64,000 nucleotides of DNA from Solen grandis (taxonomy: Eukaryota; Mollusca; Bivalvia; Adapedonta; Solenidae). Below, piece by piece: positions 46,496 to 56,790 of this stretch; positions within the stretch are counted from its first letter, which is position 1, and each line of letters starts with the position of its first letter. Both the position numbers and the translations under genes were made by a program. The notes under the pieces are model-generated. The model was not told the DNA's origin. It made no database searches and saw only the letters and a list, made by a program, of their open reading frames with translations. The stretch lies in assembly GCA_021229015.1 (NCBI GenBank), contig CM037788.1, positions 50,407,040 to 50,471,039 on the forward strand, read 5' to 3'.

Positions 46496-46723
46496 CTTAA
46501 AATATCCTTTCGATGAAGAAATAATAGTTTGTGTGTATATTAATTGTTGATAAACTGTCCAACTGCGCCCCGGTAATCTAGGTAGGTTGGTCTAATGTCG
46601 AGGAATGCAGGGGCTCGCACACAATGATGAATAATTCCGTATATGGTTAATTTAGTTTATTTTCTCATTTTTCTTTTCTTTCTGGTGCAATCGACAAATT
46701 CAAAGTATAACAATATATATATA
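46496..46723. other. Spacer
   Basis: Possibly 3' remains of the Gypsy-type element. No LTR recognised. Confidence 0.3.
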
Positions 46724-47489
46724 TAGTAAAGCTCACTTATAACGAAATCATAGGGACCTTGAAAATCGTTATGTCTTATCCAAATTTTGTCTTATCCTTA
46801 TAACAATATTTGGTTATAAATGTTTGCATATAGAAAAGTTACGTTATATTCTCGAAAATGATAAGGAATCAATGTAAAAAGACAGAGTAAATCTATGTTA
46901 TTTTTATAAATTTACCAAGTATAAATGAATGGTAACAAAATAGGATAAATTGTGAAATAAAAACAGCTATGACCTTGTTTTACAAAATGTCTATTTCCCT
47001 GTATGGTATTCATGGAAAACTATATTAATATTCAGTACATGTATATATGTATATCTATGAAACACTTTTGAAAAGGTCACTGGTGATTTCAACTCTCTTC
47101 TCTCCTTTTTATTAATTTTATCTAAAATTTCGTATTTTTCTCAAGTGATATGCCTTCTCGACGGACTATACATTTTGGTATTGCCTGAGCAATATGAAGG
47201 AAACGAGGATTTTAAATGCAACAAGAAATATTCAACACAATTTTATTGTAGGTTAGGTTAATTAGAATGTAATGCATGTATGCGCGTGACATGTCTTTAT
47301 GACTCACACTGCTGGCTTAAATTGATGTCAATAGCATACTTAAATAAAGACATACATTCAGTCGGGTGCTGTTATAGTCATTTAAGCAACAAGGAGCGCT
47401 GTGTTTGTGAACACTTGTCAATTATGATAATGACGGGCTATTGTATTAAGCCTTTTTTGTCTTATCCGAGTTCGTTATAATTGAGCTGT

Positions 47490-47493
<4 letters not shown>
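46724..47493. mobile_element. pogo/Tigger-like MITE, longer copy
   Basis: The left end TAGTAAAGCTCACTTATAAC and right end TCGTTATAATTGAGCTGTCC are inverted relatives of the ends at 2998-3303. GTCTTATCC words lie just inside both ends. TA sits at both flanks, but inside AT microsatellites, so the exact boundaries are uncertain. No transposase recognised. Confidence 0.68.

Positions 47494-47524
<31 letters not shown>
47494..47524. repeat. AT dinucleotide microsatellite
   Basis: AT repeats between two mobile elements. Confidence 0.9.
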
Positions 47525-47526
<2 letters not shown>

Positions 47527-47528
47527 CT

Positions 47529-48028
47529 CAGGGGTGTAAAATTTTCTTTTAGGTCACTCGTCATGTAGGACGAGTAGGTGAAAATTTTTACTCGTCCTTA
47601 AACAAAGTCAGCACGCCCTATTTGCTTCCCTTTAAGTTGTATAAAGCTTTTGATATTTTGCGGAAACACTTCAAAACATTTTTTTCTTCTTTTTTCATCA
47701 ACCACGGGAAGCCAGAAAACCAATGATCCAGGGCTTTTCTTGTGTGTTTCGATTTATCGTAGGCGCTTTGTTGCTTACGGATCTTTCTAAAAAATGAGCG
47801 TCGCTATGGTGATATTTTGTTAAACTTAGCTCCCCTGATCAAGAAAAGAGTTTTCTGATATCGATTAACCATAGTAACAATATCGAATACATTTTTTACT
47901 GAAACATTTCTTTCTTGGCCGCGAAAAGTTACTCGTACGGTCGGACGAGTGTTCAGGGAAATTATGCTCGTCCGACCGTGAAATTCACTCGTAAATACGA
48001 GCGGACGAGTGGATTTTTACAGCCCTGC
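47529..48028. mobile_element. hAT-like MITE (CAGGGGTGT ends)
   Basis: The left end CAGGGGTGTAAAATTTTC and right end GATTTTTACAGCCCTGC are imperfect inverted repeats. TGACT flanks both sides (47524-47528 and 48029-48033). CAGGGGTG-type ends are usual in hAT elements. The interior repeats CTCGTCCGACCG/GGACGAGT words in inverted pairs (47935-48010). Confidence 0.65.
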
Positions 48029-48033
48029 TGACT

Positions 48034-48296
48034 AGACTTGACTTGACTATTTGAGTTTACCGTCGCTTCGACAGTATTTCAGTCATATAGCGACGTCCAG
48101 CTAATTACAGGTGGAGGAAGACCCCGAATGCACAGAGGCATCTGGATAAAACCACCGACGTACCGTAAGCCAGCTGGAAGGCTTCCTCACATGAAAATCC
48201 GAAAGACCCTGCCGGGATTCGATCGAACCCACGCGGTAAGGGGCTGATTGAGTGTTAAAGTCAGAAAAATTTACCCTCTCGGCCACGGAGGCCCCT
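48034..48296 (-). mobile_element. tRNA-derived SINE, copy 3 (full length)
   Basis: The most complete copy. On the minus strand it has A box GTGGCCGAGAGGG, B box GCGTGGGTTCGATCGAATCC (with a small duplication), the CTTCCAGCTGGCTTACGG body and the GACGTCGCTATATGACTG/GCGACGGTAAACTCAAATAG tail. It abuts the hAT-like MITE on its 3' side and an AT microsatellite (48297-48319) on its 5' side. Confidence 0.9.
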
Positions 48297-48319
48297 ATAT
48301 ATATATATATATATATATC

Positions 48320-48984
48320 CGTGAAAATACAGTAATATTAAATAGTAATAACGATGGTTTTCCAAATAAATGTCCGTGATATCACAGTAAAAATAGTATT
48401 AAATATCAGTTAATAAGTTTCGTTAATAGTTTTCGTTAGGAAATCCGAAATAGAGGTCATTCTTCCTTGATAGCCAAAATTCGAATCTTAACTTTTCAAA
48501 AAGAAAAGTTTGTCTACCCGGGTCACTCTGACAGACATAATACAAATTTAATTATGGAAAAAAACAAATCATAATAACAGTTCAAAGTCCAAAGCTACAG
48601 GTAAAATATGAAAAATATTTTACCGGTGTAGCACGATTTTGTGAAAAATAAATTTTTTAATAAAGTGGCTAGTGGGAAGGAACCATGTTGAGTGCTATTG
48701 TTAGGTTTATAATTTCGCTCGCTACAAAATCAGTGATATGAACCGGAAGTTGAACGGTTTTAAGACTTGATTTTGATGTACAAAAAGTTGACATTTTCAT
48801 TTATTTCTGCGCAAAGGGTGCCTTTTGTGATAATTAATTATAGAATATGCTAGTTGAACCGTGCATAAAAGTCATTGGTAGCTTATATTTGTCTCCGTAA
48901 CCAAGTGATATCGGATTCCGTTCCTTACTGTTTCAATATAATTATGTAATGTGCGAGAAAAAAAGGACGGTGTATGCGGTTCTA
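48320..48984. other. Unassigned AT-rich stretch
   Basis: No feature recognised. Confidence 0.4.
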
Positions 48985-49255
48985 GTTTGTTTGTTGGGTT
49001 TAACATCCCACTCAGTATTTCAGTCATTTGAAAACGATGTCTACTTGAGACAGATATAGTGCTGCCACACTGCAGTATCACACCGTAGACATGTGGCATG
49101 ATATCACACCCAGTCACATTATCCTGACACCGGGCCAACAAGTCCTGCAACTACCCCTATATGCCGAGCGCCAAGCAGGGGAGCCATAACAATACCATTT
49201 TTTACGACTTTGGTATATCGAGACCTCCCCCACCTGAGGCGGGCTGTTCTAGTGC
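48985..49255 (+). repeat. Dispersed repeat family B, copy 2
   Basis: It begins GTTTGTTTGTTGGGTTTAAC and contains GTAGACATGTGGCATGATAT, CACCCAGTCACATTATCCTG and ATATGCCGAGCGCCAAGCAG, the same order as at 14464. It ends in TTTACGACTTTGGTAT and a GC-rich tail. Confidence 0.65.
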
Positions 49256-49520
49256 CAGTGTCCTATTCAAACAATTTAAATGCGGAAATCTAGATAATTT
49301 ACAAATTGGACGTTTTAAAATTGCATAATTATATCTCTTGAACTCTTAAGAGTTAAATTGCCATACTAAGACAGTGCTGGATGTATTAGATATTGAGTAA
49401 TCTTTGTTGAAGTTCTAGTCAAAGTTGTCTGAATTTTCTAGCATTTTACATATTTCTATTCATATAGCAGTCGTATTTATATGTTTGGATTAGTTTAGGT
49501 GCACTTTGTTTTATGTTGAT

Positions 49521-49557
49521 TCAAAGACCTAAACCCACTTTGGGTTTAGGTCTTTGA
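49521..49557. repeat. Perfect 17-bp hairpin, 3-base loop
   Basis: TCAAAGACCTAAACCCA, loop CTT, then the exact complement. No A or T run follows in a way that suggests function. It stands alone in the sequence. Confidence 0.9.
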
Positions 49558-49642
49558 TTGATTGAATCTTAAAAGTAAAATGATTTTTTGACTTAAATAA
49601 AAGATTCTTAATAATGAGCAAAATTGACGATTTATTTTGTAC

Positions 49643-49838
49643 TAACCCTTACAATGCTATGAACACTGGTGACTGTCTTTTCGATCAGTGTAGAACAAGA
49701 TCAATCTGCACATCCGTGGAGACTGATCATGGTCTGCACTGTTCGCTATTCAGTTTATAAATTTTCAGCAACCCACCCCCATAAACAAGTAATGGTACAG
49801 TCTCAATGAAGAAAAAGAAATTTATCACGGTAATGGTT
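49643..49838. repeat. Second TTAA-type repeat family, long copy
   Basis: It shares AACCCTTACAnTGCTA, CACCCCCATA and TAATGGTACAGTCT with 23483-23587 and has an extra middle (GATCAATCTGCACATCC...GACTGATCATGGTCTGC). It ends near TAATGGTTAA. Related to, but distinct from, the five piggyBac-like MITEs. Confidence 0.5.
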
Positions 49839-50118
49839 AATATTTACCCTGTGCATTATGTGTAAAATCTACTCGCGCAGTACTGAATGTGACGCTCTCT
49901 ATAAATTAACAAGTCGGTATATGGATGTTTATCAGATTTTTGGTTATTACCAGTTTCTCGGACTACCACCATTTTGCTATATTTAAACCAACATCACAAA
50001 CCGCATGTGATTTTCTGTGACACTGTACACATGTGTACAATGTATATCTAAATTTCTGTTTACCACAATGACGCTTTATCGAAATGATACTGCATCACGG
50101 TTAGTTACTTTGACTACC
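49839..50118. other. Upstream of candidate exon
   Basis: No promoter signal is obvious in this AT-rich stretch. Confidence 0.35.
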
Positions 50119-50254
50119 ATGTGTTGTTATAGCTGCAGGACGCACCGTGGAAGGTGGCTGGGTGTGGCCACGGTCTCCCTGGCCCTGCTGCTCATCTACA
50201 AACATGGTCCCCGGGCCGGCAACACCTCGTACACACAGAACCATCACCACTTCT
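50119..50254 (+). CDS. Likely coding exon of a type II membrane protein, unnamed
   Basis: ATG in an acceptable context (ACCATGT) opens 45 codons ending at a consensus donor GTAAGT (50255), phase 1. The peptide has a short Cys/Arg-rich head (MCCYSCRTHRGRW), a hydrophobic signal-anchor (LGVATVSLALLLIY) and then a polar stem (KHGPRAGNTSYTQNHHHF). Codons strongly prefer C or G at position 3, unlike everything around, which is good evidence for real coding. Such N-termini are typical of Golgi glycosyl- and sulfotransferases, but I cannot name the family. Alternatively the exon begins at 50139 after acceptor GCTGCAG. It lies on the same strand as AGMO and may be a nested or downstream gene. Confidence 0.5.
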
Positions 50255-50804
50255 GTAAGTTGCACATGTTATTTATGAGATTCTTCATTTTGTTTTCACG
50301 TTCTGTAAACACCTCTTTCCTTAGAACTGTCAGTGATTAAGCGCCTAGTTTCTAAAGACAATTTCATCTCCTCGCATCACACAGTTATTCAAATGTTAAC
50401 AGGCTTTAAAGAGCAAAAAAATAAATAATAAAAATACATGTAAAAATAAAAATAAATAAATAAATAAATAATAAACAGAAGCGTGCATGGGCAGATTGAC
50501 AGATTGACCAGTTGGGTTTTGAACTGTTTCAGCAACGGGGTTTGAAAAAATACCAATTACCTTTATTCATGTAACCAAGAAGTTCTACTCTGAATTTAAA
50601 TAAACAATGTTTAATATTGATATAGATATATGATAATAGTCAAATAGTTATAGTAACTGCACTAATTAATGCACAAGTTATAACTTTGTTTTACTCTGGT
50701 AACCAGCTGTTTTTTTTCATCTTCTGAAATACGTGACATCGTACCAGGAAAACTCATGGAAGCTTTTCAGATTCATAGATCTAGATGTGAAATTGAGTGC
50801 CGAA
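50255..50804. other. Presumed intron / spacer
   Basis: AT-rich, with an AAAT-type patch at 50405-50475. No partner exon for 50119-50254 recognised. Confidence 0.4.
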
Positions 50805-50884
50805 TCTCTCCACCTGTAATTAGCTGGACGTCGCTATATGACTGAAATACTGTCGAAGCGACGGTAAACTCATAAAGTCAAGTC
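50805..50884 (+). mobile_element. 5'-truncated SINE copy 4 with 10-bp target duplication
   Basis: Only the last 80 bp of the SINE family (from CTCCACCTGTAATTAGCTGG to AAAGTCAAGTC) are present. It is flanked by a perfect 10-bp repeat GAGTGCCGAA (50795-50804 and 50885-50894). The duplication shows that this truncated piece was itself inserted by retrotransposition, as expected for LINE-type machinery stopping early. Confidence 0.85.
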
Positions 50885-50894
50885 GAGTGCCGAA

Positions 50895-51509
50895 ATTCTA
50901 TACAATGAGTATTCAAATCATGCGCGTAAGCTTGAAAAAAAAAACAAAAAAAAAAAAAGTTTGTTTTATTATTCAGCTTCATTTTCTTTTGCTGTGCATT
51001 CATATATTCTATAGACATAATGCCAAGTTACCATCATCCAAGTTATGATGTATATTCTGTTGACATCTGACCAGTAATAAGCGCCTCTTAATGGTTTGTA
51101 AAAACATGAAATGTTGCATTTCCATACGGCAGTTCAAAAGTTTTATTACATAAAAATATATACCTGTTCTTATAATTTAAAAAAAAGGTAAGTTATTTTT
51201 TACGTGGCATTTTTTAAAAAAATGTTCGTCAAACGGTGCTCATAATAATCATGTTATTTCAAGTTGAAACTCTATTTGATATTTAGCTTATCTGAGTACA
51301 ACGTGCTCAATAGTTTTGTGATCAATGAATGTCCGTTGTCAACATTAATCTTATTAAAACGACAGCTCCTCTATAATTTTTATAAAAGTTTACAGGAATG
51401 TTCCGTGGGTTGTCCTCTTCCAAGGTGATCAGGGGCACCGTACCATCAAGTTCACTTGACTGAAATATCGTAATCATGGCTCCTTCAAATTAGATTTTTT
51501 TTGTTTAAG
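50895..51509. other. Unassigned AT-rich stretch
   Basis: A-runs at 50935-50958. No feature recognised. Confidence 0.4.
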
Positions 51510-51638
51510 CAGGGGTTTGGAATTCCTATATCCGACTTGTCCGACTCGGTACTTTTTGCGGCTGGACAAGTGATTTTTTCCATCCCGCTTGTCCGCGGAC
51601 AAGTAAAATATCCGAGATCGAAAATAATAATTATAAAA

Positions 51639-53230
51639 CTAGAACCGCAAAGCGGCATCTTGGTTTTCGCTTTTAACTTGACTAGTAAGAGTACTGGTTT
51701 CAACTGCAGACATAATTGATTGATATTAACTTTATTTGAATATTTTGTTAATTGATCAAATTAAGTCCGATCTTCAAAAACTAAACATCATTAGAACGAT
51801 CTCTTCACGAACTAGAACTTTTGTTCATATACTTTCTATAAAATATTTCTAGATTTGAAGCTATTTTGTGCCGATAAAAATAATCGGTATTATGACCCTG
51901 ACCTTTGCATATTTTCATCGTTATTTACTATGAGTTTATTTGTATTATTTAAATGCATAAACAGTGAAAAAATGATGAAGATTAAACAAAAATAAAGTCA
52001 GGAGCTGCAAAAAAGAAGCAACATATGGATTTACAATTGTTTGATAAAAGGATCAAACTTTCGACTGTAGTAATTTTATCAAATGAAGTCCGATCTTCAA
52101 AAACTAAACAGCAATGGAAAGATCTCTTCACAAACTCAAACATTTGTTCATATACCTTCTTTAAAATATTTTTAGATTTGAAGCTATTTTGTGCCGATAA
52201 AAATAAAAATAATCGGTATTATGACCTTGACCTTTGCATATTTTCATCGTTATTTACTATGAGTTTGTTTGTATTATTTAAATGCATAAACAGTGAAAAT
52301 ATGATGAAGATTGAACAAAAAATAAAGTCAGGAGCTGCAAAAAAGAGGAAACATACGGATTTACAATTGTTTGATAAAAGGATCAAACTTTGGACTAAGG
52401 TCATTTGATCAAATGAAGTCAGATCTTCAAAAACTAAACATTTATGGAAAGATCTCCTCACAAACTAAAACTTTTGTTCATATACTTTCTATAAAATATT
52501 TTTAGATTTGGAGCTATTTTATGCCGATATAAATAATAATAATTGGTATATGACCTTGACCTTTGCATATTATGGGTGATTTTTTTTCTATGATTTTATT
52601 TGATTGATAAAAATGCATTAACAGTAAAAAAAATGATGAAGATTGAACAAAAAATAAAGTCAGGAGCTGCAAATAACCTTAAAAGTCATGCTTTTAAAAT
52701 GTTGATTTTTCGAAAATATTGGTTATGTTTGACCGCGTACTGTGGACAAACCATGCATTTCTCAAAATCGCCACCCCATATATTTTGTGCGTATATGCCT
52801 TGCAAATCATATGCAACAAACAAAATTCTTCTATCTCATCTCTGAATAAAATGGGCACGTTTTTGGTAGACCTACCCTTATTTCACAGTTTTTTTCGAGA
52901 TTCGAACTTTCAACTTCCTGTAGCACGAAAGTTTTATATACGCAAATTTTTGGAACCTATCATCTTTTATTGGGCTATCTACAAGGAACATTGTGCAAAA
53001 ACCGCATTTGAATCGGACCTCAAATAATTGAGATATTGCTTATTAAACATTTTCATATAAAACGCCCCCTGGCGGGAAAATCAAAGCAAAAATGAAAATT
53101 ATCTCGACGTTAGGATCATCTTCAAGTACGTGGTTATTACTGATAAAAGTTTCATAGATGTGGCTTTTCTCACCTCGGAGCTATGCCGTTCACAAAAAAG
53201 GGTTAGAAAAAAAAAAAAAAAAAAAAAAAC
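51639..53230 (-). mobile_element. Helentron/Helitron-like element 4
   Basis: On the minus strand it ends with hairpin CCGC-TTT-GCGG, then TTCTAG and T (51639-51655). Subterminal GGTTTTCGC lies just inside. The body has three tandem units of about 330 bp (AAGTCCGATCTTCAAAAACT at 51763, 52086 and 52418). A 540-bp single-copy tail (52660-53200) follows, ending in a long A-run. The 5' terminus is missing at the junction with element 5. Confidence 0.62.
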
Positions 53231-53247
53231 AAACTAGAATCGCAATC

Positions 53248-53815
53248 GCGATATCATCGGTTTTCGCAAAAGCAATTCCATTCAGTTCACGAGTCGCATG
53301 ATTCGAAAAATATTTCTTCGTTCAATGGCTTGTTTATAATGTTAACAACGATCTTTCAAACACTTTTGTCGCAATGTTTAAGAAGACTTTTTACCCAAAA
53401 GAAGATTTTTGCGTATTACCTATCAGTTATGTAGTCGCGATATCATCGGTTTTCATGACAGCAATTCCATTCAGTTCACGAGTCGCATGATTCGAAAAAC
53501 ATTTCTTCGTTCAATTGCTTGTTGATACTGTTAACAGTGATCTTTGAAACGTTTCTGTCGCAATGTTTAAGCAGACTTTTTACCCAAGAGAGTATTGTTG
53601 AGTATTACCTGTCAGTTATGAAATCGCGATATCATCAGTTTTCACGAAAGCAATTCCATTCAGTTCATGAGTCGCATGATTCGAAAAACATATTTCTTCG
53701 TTCAATGGCTTGTTGAATACTGTTAACAGTGATCATTCAAACATTTTTGTCGCAATGTATAATCAGACTTTTTACCAAGAAGAATACTTTTGAGTATTAC
53801 CTGTCTGTTATGTAG
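53248..53815. repeat. 189-bp tandem repeat, three units
   Basis: Each unit runs from GCGATATCATC(G/A)GTTTTC through GCAATTCCATTCAGTTCA to TTACCT(A/G)TC. The spacing is 189 bp between successive units. Confidence 0.9.
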
Positions 53816-56188
53816 TCGTAAACTTGAAAACATTTTTTACGGACTTCGGGTACTGCAATGTTATATGTGTATTTAGCTTTATGATGGAGACAAATGACAA
53901 TTGTATTCGATAAACAACAATTGCAAACGACAAACAACAGTATAAAATGACACACGACAATGCAATATGCCAGTCAACACTATTACGAACAACTGTTGCA
54001 TTGAATTACTATCATTTTTATGAAATATCGCATTATCTTTTTTGTGTCATTTCAAATTGATGTCACCGAAGAACAGAATGCAAAAAAAATCGAATAAAAA
54101 TTAGACTTCATTTTTTTTTTAATTATTAATAGTGATTTCAAGCTAATCGCCCCCAAGCGGCAAAATGAGAACCAAAACTGATTAAAATTTTACTATTAGG
54201 TACCTAGCAATGCAGCAAATGGTTCAATCAAGTATACAAGTCGCACTAGTCAAACATTCTATTCCTTATATATCACAATTTGAAGAATAAGAATAAAAAC
54301 TGATTTACAATTGTTCTAAAGAGGATCAAAACTTGGATTGCCGTAAAATGACCAAATCAAGTCCGATCTTCAAAAACTAAACACCAATGGAAAGATCTCT
54401 TCACAAACTAAAACTTTTGTTCATATACTTTCTATAAAATATTTTTAGATTTGGAGCTATTATATGCCGATAAAAATAATAATAATTGTTATATGACCTT
54501 GACTTTTGCAAATTCTGCTTGATTTTTTTCTATGATTTTATTTGTTTTATAAAAATGCATAAATAGTGAAATAATGATGAAGATTGAACAAAAAATAAAG
54601 TCAGGAGCAGCAAAAAAGAGGAAACATGTGGATATACAATTGTTTGATAAGAGGATCAAACTTTGGATTTTGGTCATTTGATCAAATGAAGTCCGATCTT
54701 CAAAAACTAAACAGCAATGGAAAGAACTCTTCACAGACTAAAACTTTTGTTCATATACTTTCTATAAAATATTTTTAGATTTGGAGCTATTTTATGCCGA
54801 TAATAATAATAATAATTGGTATATGACCTTGACCTTTGCATATTATACTTGAATTTTTTTCTATGATTTTATTTGTTTTATAAAAATGCATAAACAGTGA
54901 AATAATGATGAAGATTAAACAAAAATTAAAGTCAGGAGCAGCAAAAAAGAGGGAACATATGGATATACAATTGTTTGATAAAAGGATCAAACTTTGGACT
55001 GTGGTCATTTGATCAAATGAAGTCCGATCTTCAAAAACTAAACATTTATGGAAAGATCTCCTCAAAACCTCAAACTTTTGTTCATATACTTTCTATAAAA
55101 TATTTTTAGATTTGGAGCTATTTTATGCCGATATAAATAATAATAATTGGTATATGACCTTGACCTTTGCATATTATGGGTGATTTTTTTTCTATGATTT
55201 TATTTGATTGATAAAAATGCATAAACAGTGAAATAATGATGAAGATTGAACAAAAAATAAAGTCAGGAGCAGCAAAAAGAGGAAACATATGGATATACAA
55301 TTGTTTGATAAGAGGATCAAACTTTGGACTGTGGTCATTTGATCAAATGAAGTCCGATCTTCAAAAACTAAACATTGATGGAAAGATCTCCTCACAACCT
55401 CAAACTTTTGTTCATATACTTTCTATAAAATATTTTTAGATTTGGAGCTATTTTATGCCGATATAAATAATAATAATTGGTATATGACCTTGACCTTTGC
55501 ATATTATGGGTGATTTTTTTTCTATGATTTTATTTGATTGATAAAAATGCATTAACAGTGAAAAAATGATGAAGATTGAACAAAAAATAAAGTCAGGAGC
55601 TGCAAATAACCTTAAAAGTCATGCTTTTAAAATGTTGATTTTTCGAAAATATTGGTTATGTTTGCCCGCGTACTGTGGACAAACCATGCATTTCTCAAAA
55701 TCGCCACCCCATATATTTTGTGCGTATATGCCTTGCAAATCATATGCAACAAACAAAATTCTTCTATCTCATCTCTGAATAAAATGGGCACGTTTTTGGT
55801 AGACCTACCCTCATTTCACAGTTTTTTTCGAGATTCGAACTTTCAACTTCCTGTAGCACGAAAGTTTTATATACGCAATTTTTTGGAACCTATCATCTTT
55901 TATTGGGCTATTTACAAGGAACATTGTGCAAAAACCGCATTTGAATCGGACTTCAAATAATGGAGATATTGCTTATTAAACATTTTCATATAAAACGCCC
56001 CCTGGCGGGAAAATCAAAGCAAAAATGAAAATTATCTCGACGTTAGGATCATCTTCAAATACGTGGTTATTACTGATAAAAGTTTCATAGATGTGGCTTT
56101 TCTCACCTCGGAGCTATGCCGTTCACAAAAAAGGGAAGAAAAATAAAAAAAAAAAAAAAAAAAAAAAAAGAAACAGAACGAGAACAAT

Positions 56189-56270
56189 AGGTTTTCGCAC
56201 AGCGATGCGAAAACCTAAAAAAAGAAACAGAACGAGAACAAAGGGTTTTCGCACTGCGATGCGAAAACCC
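56189..56270. repeat. Twin hairpins with 11-bp stems
   Basis: AGGTTTTCGCA-CAGCGA-TGCGAAAACCT (56189-56216) and GGGTTTTCGCA-CTGCGA-TGCGAAAACCC (56243-56270). The two hairpins differ at the outer base pair, A-T to G-C, on both arms at once (a compensatory change). Each is preceded by GAAACAGAACGAGAACAA, so a 54-bp unit is duplicated. Confidence 0.9.
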
Positions 56271-56569
56271 AAAAAATATCTTCTGAGTTTCATACTCTAA
56301 CAGTAAAAAAATCAAGAAGAAATAATAAAAAGAAACCGCGAATGTAATGTTTTTAATATCCCGTGGAGAGTCATTTCATTATGGAAAAACCAGCCTTGGG
56401 TCTAAATTTAGAATCCATTTCTCGCCTCCTGATTGGCTGCCGAAAGCGTCATTAGTCTCACGTGACTTCTTCGCGTGGTTGCGAAGAAAATCAAAACTAT
56501 CATTGAAATTGATAAATTTGTAATTTCTACATCATCCACGAATTCTTCAGATACAAATAAAACTGTACG
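56271..56569. other. Spacer inside the hAT-like element
   Basis: It contains CACGTGAC and CTTCTTCGCGTGGTTGCGAAG words. The stretch 56408-56569 is open on the minus strand without recognised content. Confidence 0.35.
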
Positions 56570-56790
56570 ATGGCGAACAGAAAATCTAAATCCCAAAGAG
56601 ATCGCGAGTATGATAAGAAACGTGTTCGAACTTTCCAATCTTTTTGGCTGGCTTCGTTCTGAAGATGATAACAGCATTTTGTCTTTTTGTCATTTTTTCC
56701 TGGTCGCACTGATACAAGTTCAATGTTATATATCGGCAAACCCATTGACAGCTTGTCTAGAAAAGACATCCTGACTACGCACCAACTCTC
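56570..56790 (+). pseudogene. Possible TTF-type zinc-finger fragment of an hAT transposase
   Basis: After ATG the frame encodes MANRKSKSQRDREYDKKRVR and TFQSFWLASF, then hits stops. Other frames pick up single Cys words and ILTTHQLSSKH (a His-x5-His pair). A basic head, a F-Q-x-S/F-W-L motif and a later C/H pair are the layout of TTF-type fingers at the N-terminus of some hAT transposases. Several frame shifts and stops show it is dead. The family call is tentative but fits the hAT-like ends around it. Confidence 0.35.

Larger units (their letters stand above)
53234..56270 (-). mobile_element. Helentron/Helitron-like element 5
   Basis: The minus-strand 3' end is hairpin ATCGC-GATT-GCGAT, then TCTAG and T (53234-53252). 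The body starts with three 189-bp units (GCGATATCATC at 53248, 53437 and 53626) and then has four 330-bp units (54359, 54689, 55020, 55347). A second copy of the 540-bp tail (55600-56140), nearly identical to that of element 4, follows. It closes with two subterminal hairpins carrying GGTTTTCGC. No coding capacity was seen. Confidence 0.6.

Noticed and set aside
51485..51719. 72-codon ORFs on both strands
   Set aside because: They fall on the TIR of the hAT-like element and the Helitron hairpin. GGACAAGT repeats explain them.
56091..56315. Lys/Arg-rich ORF
   Set aside because: Caused by the A-run and the twin hairpins.
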